Below are positions 25,707 to 37,700 of a stretch of 64,000 nucleotides of DNA, piece by piece. The position numbers were made by a program, and so were the translations under genes. Numbering within the stretch: position 1 is the stretch's first letter; every line of letters begins with the position of its first letter. Origin of the DNA: Hymenoscyphus infarciens (taxonomy: Eukaryota; Ascomycota; Leotiomycetes; Helotiales; Helotiaceae); NCBI GenBank assembly GCA_001414345.1, contig LLCB01000177.1, positions 54,971 to 118,970 on the forward strand. The letters are read 5' to 3'. The notes under the pieces were generated by a model. The model worked only from the letters and a program-made list of their open reading frames with translations. It was not told the DNA's origin and ran no database searches.

Positions 25707-28500
25707 ATTTTTTCGGGCTGGGATATGGACCATGGCGTGAAAATTGTTTCTGGGAAGTCGCCTTATATTTTTTCTTTTGTCAATACTGGGACGAAAAATT
25801 GGAGTCACGAAAAATCGCAAAAATCGCTCGCGCGAATGGGAATTGGGGTTTGTTTGGTTTGCTTTTTGGTTTGGGTATTTTCTTTATCGGCATGGATGCA
25901 TACAGACAGAAAAAATAAGAATAAAAGGCCGCGAGGCTAGGGAAAGCGTTTTTATATTGAGTTATATCTTTACAGATGAGGAGTTTTCTTTTAGGATGTT
26001 TGGGCACGGGGAGTCAACTTTGTTTAGGGGGTTTGGAATGGAATAGAAATTGAGAGAGATTGAATTAAATGGGGGTTTTCTTATTTGAGCTTCTTCTGTG
26101 GGCTTTCGTGAATGAATACTAGTGGACTTGAACTTCGAAACATGCATCTAAGCTTGTTGATGACCAAATCTCCGCTAAACCTGTACTAGAAAAGCCTCAG
26201 GAGTGTTTGTGTCTTCTTTGGGAAGGATTCTGCTCATTATTGCTTAAGTAGTAGGGACAATTTTCTTTTAGCGAGAACACCCTAGCTTATCAGGTTACTA
26301 CACAAAAGTGTTGAAGGCGTTGTTTTAAAGTACCAGTTGAGAGTTAATACTGCTTTGAAAATTCCGACAGTCATAAAGCTACATGGGATTTGGAGACCAT
26401 TTGGAAATACTCTATCTTAACGACTGCTAACAGTGTGTTCAACTATTAGACTTGTCACATCTACAAAACAGAAACACAATTTTGAACTTTGAAGTATTTT
26501 ACGACAATATCACTTGAGAGGAAATATTCCATCACAAGTATCGCAGTTAGTACGTTCAATTATTAAATATATATGAACTAGATAAGATAATAGACAGTTT
26601 TAATAATAATAAGGGTGCTACTATAACAATGTTCAATCATCGCTTGTTTTTGAAGAGAAGATAGAATTTCAAAATAAAGCTGTGTTATTACTTAGAGCTA
26701 GAGGGTATTTTAATAGGTTTAAGTTGGAAAGTTCTTACCGTTTTTTCTTTTAGCGACACTGGAACGAAAATTAGACTCCAAAACTGGAACAAAACGAATG
26801 AACGAACGGAAGATGGTTACTGGATTTCGATTGGGACAAATGATTGTTTTCTGCTACTTTGTTTCGAGGTGTCATTTATCGCATATATAGATTACAAACA
26901 GCGTATTAAACAAGTAGAGTAGAGTAGAGTAGTGACCCCTACTCGACTCTACTCAAGGGATTTTAAGTACTACTCTACTCTACTTATTACTACTTAAGTA
27001 GTACTAGCAAGTAGTAGAGTAGCGCGGGCTACGCTGGCCTAAGCTAGTCTAGATTAATAGAGTAGTATCGAGGTAGCGCCTCGCTTCTAGTGGCTTAAGC
27101 GAAATCTTTTTACTACTCTATCTACTATATAACGTCTTCAATGTTCGTCTTAATAGATTAGGGATTTAATTATAAAAAGGTATTTTTATTAGAAAACTAC
27201 TAATAATACGAAGAATAAGCTCTATAAGCCTTATAAATATAAATATCTAAATATTACTAAGACTACTTAAGACTACTCAAGTAGTCCTAAGTTACTACTC
27301 TACTCTACTCAGCCAACCTGCTACTTATACTCTACACTACTACTCTTAAGTACTACTCGAGTAGTTGTGAGTAGCAGATGATTTTGTGATTACGCTGATC
27401 ATAAAAAAAGAAAGCCTCGAGGTTAGGTAAAGTTTTTAGAGTTTATTTTTAGAGTTTGTTTTTAGATTTTAGATTTGAGTTATATCTTTATAGATAAGGA
27501 ATCTCTTTTTTTAAATCATTAGGTATTAGGAATAGGGGAACGTTAGGTCGAGATTGGAAATAAAATACATAGATTCAAAAAAGTGGTGTTATTTACTTAA
27601 ATTACTTTAAGTTTGAGAAGGCACTTCGTGATGAGTAGGTATAGGTTGACTCAAGTTTACTAGGTGATTTTTTGTATACTATTCATAGGTAACCTGTAAA
27701 AAGCACAAGTTGACGGTGTCTATTCATAGGCTATTTACAAATAGCCAACTCTCTATTCCCAGGCAACCTAGAATCGGTAAAATCTACTTTTTCTAAAGAA
27801 GAATGTAATAAAATGGCTGCTCTGATTTATCTTGAACGGTGGACACGGCTGCTATCTTTCTAGGCTCAGTATTTTTTTTTTTTTGATTTGCTTTCCCCTT
27901 ATCTATCAATTCTGCTACTTGGTTACAGCTTAGGGTGTGGCGTGTTAAACTGTCCTGGTTTTGTTCTTGTACTGAAAAGGATGAGAATGTAGTTGTCGGA
28001 GATAAATGAGGTTTCGACAGTAAATTCCCTATTTTACTTGAGAACTATCTTGTCTAAGTAACCGTCCAAACTTTATTCATTCCTCCTTTCTTCCATTCAG
28101 TCCCTCTGATTAAGTTGTAATTATTACCTTTTCGCATCGTCAAGGATCTAAATGGAACTGCGTTCCCTTACAGACAAGTGCTAGTGGGTATGGAGCTAGA
28201 ATATGAATTCGTAGCTAGATAACTTCACTAGGCAGGCCTGGCAATGCACAAAAGGAGCAACTATCAATTCTATTCTCTAGCTGTTCTCAATGGGTAATTT
28301 CTTAGGGAATCTAACTTATTGTGTTGTTTTTCTAGGGGATTTGTATCCTGTTTAGAAATTAAACAAAGAAACGGGCGAGGAATTGAAAATCGAGAAAGGA
28401 ATTTCTTTTCGTAGGTTGGTCTTGAGAATGAAGACTGTAGGTATTTTATTATGACAGTAATTTTGTTATATTCTAGTAATACTTCGTTGGAAATAAGTAC
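25707..28500. other. Gene-free region with a diverged duplication and a hAT-like insertion
   Basis: The 3' flank of the TPR/DUF4470 gene (about 25755-26060) reappears, diverged, at about 26730-27575. Shared landmarks are a TTTTTTCTTTT...ACTGGAACGAAAA stretch, a GAGTTATATCTTTA stretch and a CCTCGAGGTTAGG/CCGCGAGGCTAGG stretch. The second copy is interrupted at 26899-27397 by a hAT-like element. At 27670-27770 short ATTCATAGG and ATTCCCAGG repeats occur. No gene is seen in the rest. Confidence 0.6.
26899..27397. mobile_element. Non-autonomous hAT-like element (499 bp)
   Basis: The ends are CAGCGTATT on the left and, reverse-complemented, CAGCGTAAT on the right (8 of 9 match). The flanking 8-mers ATTACAAA and ATCATAAA agree at 6 of 8 positions, and both differences are transitions, so they read as an 8-bp target duplication aged by mutation. 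Just inside both ends are many copies of GAGTAG/CTACTC, like the subterminal repeats of hAT elements. There is no coding frame. The related flank at 25900-25930 lacks the insert. Confidence 0.7.
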
Positions 28501-29190
28501 TTACACACTCTCCGTAGTAGTTCTTCTTACCTTTTCCTATGTACTATAGTAACCTCTATATAATAGAGTACTCTCACTTATAAGCGTATAACTCTTTTAA
28601 GTAAAAGTAATATAGTAATTATAAGAGTCTAATCTCTCCTTTTCCTTCATTTTTCTTACTTTTCTCTTATTTTAATATTTTTTCTTCTAGTTCTATCTTT
28701 ATTAAAAGAGTAATAGATAATATTAGTAGATTTAAGAAGTAAATATATATAATCTTTAACTTAAGATCTAGTTAAGTATATATAGTAGCTAGCTTTACTT
28801 AGTATATATAAATAATACTATACTCTCTTTATACTACTTTTATAAATACTAAGTTATACTAATAAATAAGAAGAGAAAAAAGTAGCTAGAATAATATATT
28901 AGAAGTAGGAAAAAGTAGAAATTAGAATAGAAAAGACGTCTAGAGTTTAGCTAGAACACTAGAAAACTAGTATATAGAGCAAATTATCTAGTAATTTATA
29001 ATTAAAAACTTATAATTAGTAAGACTGTTTTAAGTTCTCTATTATATATTTTAGTTAAAAGAAAGTGTTTTTCTATCTTCTTAGAGTGATTATATTATTT
29101 TCTCTATCTTTAACTAAGTTTAATAAAGAAATAGTTATTAAAAAGATCTTAGAAATAAGAGAGAAGAGGTCTAGAGAAGCTACTACTAGT
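28480..29190. mobile_element. RIP-mutated DNA with a solo or partial copia LTR
   Basis: Bases of about 28760-28863 resemble the copia LTR seen at 9719-9888: a GTAGCTAGCTTTACT stretch, then AGTTATACTAATA at the end. Upstream and downstream is AT-rich sequence without an identifiable frame. I read it as a solo or broken LTR. Confidence 0.5.
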
Positions 29191-29855
29191 AATTTAAATA
29201 TAATTATTTTACTTCTTCTTTTTAGTTTAAATAAGAAAAACTAAGTAATTAAACTAGAATAAGCTTACTAAAGAGAAAAAAGAAAATAGTACTAGTAAAC
29301 TAAGTCTTTATATTATTCTTTTTCTTCTATTTAATATAAAGAGTAGTAGTTAATAAATTATTATAGAAAAGAGTAAGTAAAAAGTATTAAAATATTTTAA
29401 AGAAATACTAGTAGTAAGTCTTTTAGTATAACTGAATTCTTCTATTTAGTTAGAGAAACTTAATAAATATAGAAAGATAATAAAAGATTAGTAAAAGAAA
29501 GAGAAGATATCTTAAAAAAGTAGTACTAGTAAGTTATTTTAATTACGTTAAATATTCTATCTATTTTAACAAAGACTAATTACTAGATAAAGTTAGAAAA
29601 AGCTTTCTAAGAAGAAAAAATAAGTTTTAAAGAGGAAGTACTAGTAAGTAATCTAGATTATTCTATTTCTTCTATCTATTCTAAGAAATAATAGTAAATA
29701 AATTATACTAGAAGAAGCGTACTAAAGTGAAGAAGAAGTCTAAGAGAGATAGTACTAGTAAGCTTTTAGAGTAATTTACTTCTTTTACTTAATTTTAAAA
29801 AGATTAATAAATAAAGAAAGTTATATAAATAGCAAAAAGAATTAGAAGAGAATTG
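29190..29855. repeat. Degenerate tandem array, period about 115 bp
   Basis: The motif TACTAGTAA recurs near 29198, 29293, 29410, 29525, 29641 and 29752, with most intervals 112-117 bases. The sequence between copies shares AGAAAAAG..., TTCTATTTCTTCTAT-like and AATAAAT-like parts but is strongly diverged. It is either a RIP-mutated minisatellite or a repeat-rich coding region. No frame survives. Confidence 0.5.
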
Positions 29856-31517
29856 TAATAATAAGATAGGAGTAGAGTAGAGAAGTAGTCTATTCGTAGT
29901 TATTAATACGAAAACTAAAGGTAAAGAGCGAAGATAGTTCTAAACGATGCTAATATATAGGATTCTACTAGGTAGTAAGGAGTTACGTAATAGGTTTGAA
30001 ACCGTTATATTTCTCTCTCTTTAGTAGAGCTCGCTCTCGAGCTCTATAGCTCTAAAAACTAGTATACTTGTCTATCTATATATCTGCTAGTCCTAGCCTA
30101 TACTCTTACTCTTCCTTCTACTAAGGCAGTTATAAGATGCTAGCTCTATAAGAGTAGTGAGATACTAGCTCTATAAGAGTAGTAAGGTGCTAGCTATATA
30201 CTAAGTTATCTAAAACTCTCTATATTTGCTCTCTAATACTAATCTATATAATCTACTAAGTAACTAGTATATACTTCTATAACTTTGTCGATTACTAAAG
30301 TATAGGCTTTAAGAGCTTTTGTAATATTAGGAGGAGGAGGAGGAGAAGGCTTCGAGAGTTATTAGAAAATAATATAGCTGAAAGTAAGAAGGTCTACTTA
30401 AAAGGCTACTCTTATTAGAGCGTAGAGAGGCTTCTTCTTATCGATAGAAGGCTTAGAATAACTAATAATAAGCTAGATAAGCTATCTTATCGAAGCGTCG
30501 ATTACGTAAGCGTATTAATATTTCTTTTTAATAAGAGAGCTAAAGTTATATACCTAGTATTTATCGCTTTTCGTTATATATACGTATTTGAGGCTATTTT
30601 GAGAATTTCTATATTTACTAGCTAGCTTCTAGTATCTCACTCTATACTCTCTTATATACCTTCTTTTTAAGCTAATTAAGAGGCTCTCTGAGTATCTTAC
30701 TAATATAAGAGTGAAAAGAGTAAGTACTATCAGCTATTATACTTATTTAAGAGGCTAAAAAAGTACTAACTAATCCTAGCGAGCGTATCGCGAAGAGGTA
30801 CGAGAGTAGAGTTGAAAAAGAGCTTAATACTAAATAAGACGTCAAAAGCGATAGGAAGTATTATTAGTAGAATAGAGGTTACTCGGCACGAGAGAAGGCA
30901 TATATATATATGCCTCTCTCTTACTTAATAAGCTGATTCCTTAATTTACTATAAACCCTTTCTATATAATATTAGAGTCTATTATCGGTTTATAGTTAGA
31001 TACTAGCTATTTAAAGAGAGAGAGAGAGAGTTCGTAGACGCTAGAGAGAGGGATCTGAAGATACTAGAGAGAGAGTCTTAAGCTTAGTATTGATTTAAGA
31101 GTTACTAGTAAGAGATCTAGAAAGCTATTTAAAGGGGTTTAGTATTATAAAGAGAACCGAAGCCGTAGAGTCGTAGAGTATATACGTAGTTATCTAGGAG
31201 CCGTTCGAAAAGGGAGTTCTAGAGCGTATATATAGGTATCTAGAAGCTATTCAAAAAAAGGGAGTTATAGAGTTAGTAGTAGAGAGGCTAGAATAGAAGT
31301 AAGGTTAAGAGCCTAATATATTTTAAATTCTTTATAGAATAAGAAAGGTAACCTTTAGTTTAATATAATAATAAGATAGGAGTAGAGTAGAGAAGTAGTC
31401 TATTCGTAGTTATTAATACGAAAACTAAAGGTAAAGAGCGAAGACAGTTCTAAACGATGCTAATATACAGGATTCTGCCAGGCGGTGAGGAATCACGTGA
31501 CAGGTCTGAAACCGTCA
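29856..31517. mobile_element. 1.66-kb element bounded by 152-bp direct repeats
   Basis: Bases 29856-30008 and 31366-31517 are direct repeats 1510 bases apart, both starting TAATAATAAGATAGG. The left copy has T or A at many sites where the right copy keeps C or G, as RIP would produce. The interior carries no recognisable polymerase. It holds a GGAGGA tract (about 30331), a 32-bp tandem duplication (about 30136-30195), a 60-bp tandem duplication (about 31165-31280) and, at 30561-30969, a repeat unit of the DIRS-type element. It may be a non-autonomous LTR-type element. Confidence 0.55.
30561..30969 (-). repeat. Solo terminal-repeat unit of the DIRS-type retrotransposon
   Basis: About 409 bases match the unit at 51605-52008 along their whole length, from TTATCGCTTTTCG to ACTATAAACCCTTTCTAT. 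The first half also matches 52009-52184 and the last 150 bases match 56836-56993. No coding DNA of the element is attached. It therefore looks like a leftover repeat after recombination, or a very short derivative. Confidence 0.7.
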
Positions 31518-32100
31518 TAAGAATAGTACTTAGCGTAAGAACAAATTAATTAATTAATAGGTTTCTTAATTAGATTAGAATAATAGGTTTTGATTAATTA
31601 TAATTAATTAGATTAATCTAATTAATTATATTATTATAATACATATATACTAATTAATAATAAAGTAGTTATTCTTAAACTTAGGCACTTTCTTTCTATT
31701 CTTCTTCTTCTCTTTCTTCTTCTTTAATCTTTCCTTCTTCTCTTCCTCTGCCTCTTCTTCTATATAGAAGCCCTAGCTCTTTAAGCTAGTAATTATATAT
31801 ATTAGTAGTATATATTTCTTAGTAAATAATTAATAGCTAAATTATCAAGGGAAGAAGTTACGTAGTAAAAAGGCTGCTTAGAAGGTCTCGCTTAAGCTCC
31901 CGGCATACCGAAACGCCACTCCGACGCCACTCCGAGCACTCGGTCCGTGCTCCGAGACCCCCGGACCGGTCACGTGGTATATTAATCAATTAATCAATTA
32001 TTAATAAATTAATAAGGAATTATGATTAACACCTCATTAATCAATGATTAGATTAATCATAGGCCATTAATCTAATCTAATCTAAGCATTACTTTCGCTG
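31518..32100. other. TTAAT-rich tracts around a GC-rich unmutated island
   Basis: Two tracts dense in ATTAAT/TTAATC (about 31545-31640 and 31978-32090) flank about 340 bases. At 31880-31980 lies a GC-rich stretch with a doubled GCCACTCCGA motif and ACCGGTCACGTGG, unlike the surrounding DNA and apparently spared by RIP. I see no gene. Confidence 0.5.
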
Positions 32101-32149
32101 CGCATGAAGTTTCGATCCCCTCGTCTTAGCGCCATGACTACCACTGGAA

Positions 32150-32793
32150 CGACAGCATGGGGAGTACGACATAGACGACTTCGCGGCATCGGATATTTCT
32201 GAGGCTACACGCAAAACATCCAAGGCCTCAATGGCATTCAAAAATTGGACTTCTAGAGATTGCGCAACAAAGACAATTGAAGGTGGGCATTAAGCACGCG
32301 GATAAGAGCATTCAAATGACAAAGATTACAGAAGACAACCAACGATACTAAAAGGGAACCATCGGAATGGAGCCCCCAGCATATACGCGAGTTTACACGG
32401 GGGAGTCTATGGACACGTCGATTAGCCATCGAGACCTGGCCCTTTTCAACACAATCGCTCTCCTCCCGATACTCAGCTACATCTGGCCGAACGCCCTCCC
32501 AGGAAACATATATCCCCGCTGCTTCCCCAGACTACGGCAGGACAGAAAGTGGTGGATTGTACCCAGCGGATATTCTGCAAGGACATGTATAATTGTAACC
32601 ATTAACATGCCAGCGTGGGAGGAATGAACGCAACCGGCGCTTAAACATTTGAAGGACATCTACAAAGAAATGGCATACAACTTTGAAGAAGGACACACTC
32701 TAGTAGTCCGATTTCATAGGAGCGAAGAGTTTAGCAATATTAAAGAGGCTTATGCGGTCGCGTCTGAGGACTACGACTTGACGAGTACTTAGA
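32150..32793 (+). pseudogene. Degenerate coding remnant, unknown family
   Basis: This island has ordinary base composition inside RIP-mutated DNA. From about 32217 one plus-strand frame runs to a TAG at 32791-32793 with only two internal stops, a TAA before 32367 and a TGA at 32625-32627. It includes the open segment 32367-32627 (MEPPAYTRVYTGESMDTS and following) and ends in a coherent stretch (KHLKDIYKEMAYNFEEGH). A second frame is open across about 32147-32290, so a frameshift near 32210-32290 is possible. I recognise no domain. It may be a gene fragment carried by or trapped between transposons. Confidence 0.4.
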
Positions 32794-32799
32794 AGCTTT

Positions 32800-34548
32800 T
32801 AATCATGCCTATTCTTAGTTAAAAGCCTTACACTAGTGATTACTAATAAGAGGCTATAACTAAGTAGGATATAATAACTTTATATACAACGTTAAAATTA
32901 TATAGACTATAAACTTAAAACTGCTTATTTTCTCCTTTCTAGGCTAAAAAACTTAAGACTAAAAAACTAGATATTAGAGAGATAAAGTAGATTCTAAAGT
33001 TTACTAAGGAAACCTAATATATAAAACTTATTAGAGAGTAAGTAGAAATATTTAGTAGTAATAGAATATTATATTAATAAATTATTAAGTTCTATTACTC
33101 TTTTATATAGTTAGATAGCTAGATAAATACTTTAAATTCTAATCTATATAAGTAATTTAGTTAAGAGCTTTAGATAATAATAATATAGAGTTTAAGTTAA
33201 GTAGATAAATTAGGTTATATATATTAGTAGTACCTTACTATCTTCTTATATATATACTTATACTATCTTAGCTCTTTACTATTTATATCTACTTAAATAT
33301 TAGTTAGTAGTATTATAAATCTATATATATAAAAACTAAATCCTAAACTTATACTACTATCTAGGTTTACCTAGGCTCGCTTCTACTTAGCTAGTAACTA
33401 GAATAATAAGAACGTTATAGGTTTAACTATTTTTAATAAGGTCTCTAGATATTTAGTTTATATATCTACTTAAGAAGAGTTTAAAGAAATTAAAATAAAT
33501 AAGAGGTCTTTCTTTATTAAAGCGTCTATTTAAGTATTTATAAAAGAATATAACATTCTACTAAATTCTATACTAAAGAGTTTTAAAAGTACTCTATAAA
33601 AGATAAAAAGGAACTTAGTATATTAATATATAAGAATACCTAAGTAGAGAAAATCTAGATAATAGTTTATAGAAATAGTACTAGATATTATAGTAACTAA
33701 GAGTAGTTATATAGAATTAATTATACTAGGGATTTATATAGAATTTTAAAATAGTAAAGAACACTTTACTAGTTTAAAACTAATAGTATAAAAGTATTTA
33801 TAAATTATTATTAAATAATTTAAATAGAGATTTATTTCTAGTACTAAGAATAAAATTTCTATTTATAGATTATCTGAAAACAGTAAACCTATTAATATAA
33901 GTAATAAGATAGTAAGAAATTCCGTAAAAAGAATCCACTCACGCTTTAGCAACTTCTAGAATATTCAATAGATTAGTTCTAATCTTAGAATAGTACTAGA
34001 CTCTTTCCCGAAGAATTATAATCGAACGCTAAGTTAGCGTTTTTGTTTTCCTAGCCGGATTAGCACTTCTATTCTTTCTAAAGATTTCTACTCGTACCTT
34101 TCCTTACTTTTAAAGCTATTCTTTCTTATTATATTCTCTCTTTTAAGCGCTTCTAGTCTATTATATTCTATCTCTAGCCTTTAATACGTCTATCTCTTCT
34201 AATCCTATATAAGGCTAATTTCCTTTCTATATCTAACGAAGAGAATAGAAAGGTTTATATAGTATTCTATAGAAGTATAACTATAAAGTAGGTTAGTTTA
34301 TAAGAGAAGTGCTATAGCGCCTCTCTCTCTTATAGAGGTAGTATATACTCTCTAAAACTCTCTTTATAAACTAACCTACTTTATAATTTATTTAGAAGTA
34401 CGAAGTAGATACTCTTCCCGGCCTAGCTACTTCTATTCTATACTCCTTACTCTCCTCTATCTTCTTAGCCCCTCTTTTTCGCTTTCCTAGCTACTCTAAT
34501 CCTTCTTTTATAATCGTCCTTTCTCTTCTATTATATTCTATAAGTAGA
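32800..34548. other. RIP-mutated AT-rich DNA, no element identified
   Basis: A frame with RIP-type stops can be followed in part at about 32940-33400, but I cannot assign it. A perfect 17-base palindrome (AACGCTAA-G-TTAGCGTT) lies at about 34024-34040. A perfect 22-bp inverted repeat lies at 34282-34303 and 34364-34385. Confidence 0.5.
34282..34385. repeat. Perfect 22-bp inverted repeat with 60-bp spacer
   Basis: The arms at 34282-34303 and 34364-34385 are exact reverse complements (core AAAGTAGGTTAGTTTATAA). The spacer is CT/GA-rich. It could be a small foldback element; no target duplication was identified. Confidence 0.75.
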
Positions 34549-34727
34549 TGTTACGAGACAAAGGTAGATTAGATAAAGGATTACCTAATAATCTCTATCT
34601 TTTAAGTAAGAAGCATAGTATTTAAAGCCTTATACTCTCCTCTATAGTTCTAGGAATTAAGCATCTACTTTAACTTCACTTTACTTATTCTATACTCTCG
34701 ATATAGCTTCTATAATCGCTATAGTTA
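34549..34727 (+). repeat. 5' LTR of the plus-strand copia element
   Basis: It begins TGTTACGAGACAAAGG and is a direct repeat of 42167-42345. Differences between the two are overwhelmingly transitions. It directly precedes the gag region. Confidence 0.75.
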
Positions 34728-37700
34728 TAAGCCTAGTTAGTAGATAGAACACTGCTTCTACTACACTAGTTATATTAGCTTTATCTTCTTTTTATCTATT
34801 CTTATCTTCTTCTTAAAAGCACCGCTTTTATAATAGTAAGCTTACTCTTAACTGAAAAGGTCCTCCTTACTAACTAAAACTCGTAGCCTATATAGTATAA
34901 CCGCTTCTTTTATATTACCTACTAAGAAAGAGTCTAGGAATACTTTAATCTAAATAGCTTTAACGCTAAGAACGCTAATAAGCTTAAAAGACTCTATCCT
35001 ATAATCGAATAGACTATACTTAACAAGAATACTAGACTTAAAGAAGCCTAGCTTATAATAAATAAAGCCTAGAATATACTCTTAGTAGCTTAATATATAA
35101 GAAGAGATCTACTAGAACTACCTCTCCTAGTATTAACTAATAACGTTAAAGAGGACTTTAGAGATAATATTAAAAGATACGCTTTTAAAATTAATAAGCT
35201 TTATACTATATAAGATAAGATATATAAAGTTAGCTCCTAGGTAGAGAGTACTATAAACAAGTCTATACTCTTAGAAGCCTAATCCTTACTTAGGTATACT
35301 AGGAAATTCGCTCTCTAAGACCTAATTTAAAAGCTTAAAAGTAATCTAGTACTAATATTAGAAAGCGTAGAAGACATAGTATATATAAAATACTAGAACA
35401 CGCTTACTTAAACTAAATTAGAGTCTATAAACTCTAATTACTAGTTCTCTAACTAGAAACGCTACTATAACTAAGTAAAAAATTTTTAACTCTTAAAGAT
35501 TAAGAGTCTACTTATAGTAAAGGACTTCCTAGATATAGTTTATTAAATTACTTCTACCTAGGTAATAAGTTAAAAGATATAGTTAATTAATAATATAAAG
35601 CTTAAAAAAAGAGTTATATTACTTAATAATCTTATTAAAATGTTTTTAAGAATCTTATATAAACACCTTATATTAAAGACTAATAAAAAGGCTAATAAGA
35701 TATTCTCTATTCTTAGAAATAGAAACAATAACTTATCTAATTCTAGGAATAGAGCTTAAAACAGGGGTTCTAATAATAAGAAATATCTATATAAGACTAG
35801 TTAAGAATACTTTTAGAAACCTATTAACTACTAAACCTTAGAATTTATACTTATTAGAAAGTATAATCCTACTCTTAATAATCTCCTAGATAATAAGAAG
35901 TTAAAAGAGATTATATAGTACTTAAGAGCCCCTTTCTAGATAGACCTCTAAAAGAAACTAATTAAAAAGTTCCTTATAATATAATCTAAGTTTAGAAAAG
36001 GATTTATAAGCTCTACTAGTAATACTTAAGAGTTATTAAAATACCTTATTAAGAATATAAGTACTATAATCTTATCTCTAGAGCTTCTAACTAATCTAGA
36101 AAGAATAAACTAAGCTCTAAAATAGAGAATCTACACTTTCTTAGCTAAATATACTAGATACTTCTTTATAGATTTAACACTCTTTAATAATTATAGAGTA
36201 GTCTATCTTATTAATAGTAAGGATATACTTATTCTAGAAACCTTTAAGTACTCTAATAATATAGTAGAATTAGGAATAACTAGTATTCTAATTAGTAGAA
36301 TAGGAATAAGAGTTATAAAGAACGTTCTTAGAAGTAAGGAAGGAAATAACTCTATAGATCTAACACTTACTAATATTACTATTATTAAGGGTTTTTATTC
36401 TAATATTATCTTAGAAATATATATTAAGGAATCTAAAATATAGTATAATAAGTATAACTATTTACTATACTTTAGACCTATAGAGAATAGTATAGTTATT
36501 AAATCTTTAATTTATATAATAAACTTAGTCTTATTTAAATATAATCTTATTAATAATTATACTAAGCTCTAAAACCCTTAAGCTATATTTACTTTAATAT
36601 ACTTAATACTTTCTAAAAAGATTAATAAACGCTTTTATAGAAAGATAAGAGACTATACTAGACTAAGAAGCGATTTAGTAGAAATTTAACATAGAAGATT
36701 AGGATATCTAGAATAGAAAGCTCTTAAAGCTCTAGTCTAGTTAGTAAGGAACGTAAAAATTATAAGTATTAAATAAGTAAAGTACTTATACTATACTATT
36801 ACTTATATTTAGAACGTGGTTTTAAGACATATCTCTAAGAATAAGAGTATATAACTATTCTAATAATACTTATAGAATCTATTTAACTTCCTAACTAGAT
36901 ATAATAGAGCTAAATAGCTCCTCTTAATAAAAGAGAAGTATAGTAGAAAGCTCTTTAGATTTATAATAATAAATAAGAAGAGAGAAATAGTATTTAAAAA
37001 GCTTAAGAACTTTAAAAGATAGGTTAGATAGTAATATAGTCTTTTAATTTATAAGCTTAAGTATAATAATAATAAATTAGTAATCTTATAATATAGTGTC
37101 TTAGAATATACTTTATAAGCTACTAAAATTAGAATAGACCTAGAGCTTATACTAACTTATACTTATAAGCTAAATAGAGAGGTAGAGAGAATAGAATAAG
37201 AAGTAATTATATACTTAATTAAAATATTATCTACTACTAACTTACTATAACGCCTCTAAACTAAGTCGATTATAGCTAGAATCTAGCTCTATAATATAAG
37301 TCTTAACTAAAGAAATAAGTTTAAGTTACTAATTAAGATACTTTTATTATAGTTTAATAATTATTTCTACTAATATAATCTAAAGTTTAAAAACTTAGTA
37401 ATAAAAGACCTTAGACTAGATTAGAATAGAATCTATATCTATAAATCTAAAGCTTATCTACTAAAAAAGAAGAGAGAGTAAGAAGTTAAGAAGAGAGCCT
37501 TTAAAGTTAATTCTAGAGCTTATATAGGTTATTTAGTTAAGTATATCTTATTAAATATCTACTATATCTAGGTTCTATAACTTAATTAAGTTATTATAAC
37601 TTAAAACGTTATATTTAATAAAGAAATCTTTTATATACTAGAATATAAAAAAGTAGAATAATAACCTATTATAATTACTTATATAATAGTATAGTATATA

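Noticed and set aside
30561..30969. Miniature inverted-repeat element
   Set aside because: The two ends are not complementary, while the sequence matches the complete terminal unit of the YR retrotransposon.
32367..32627. Intact 86-residue gene
   Set aside because: The coding-like signal continues in the same frame on both sides of the stops, so this is a piece of a broken frame rather than a complete small gene.
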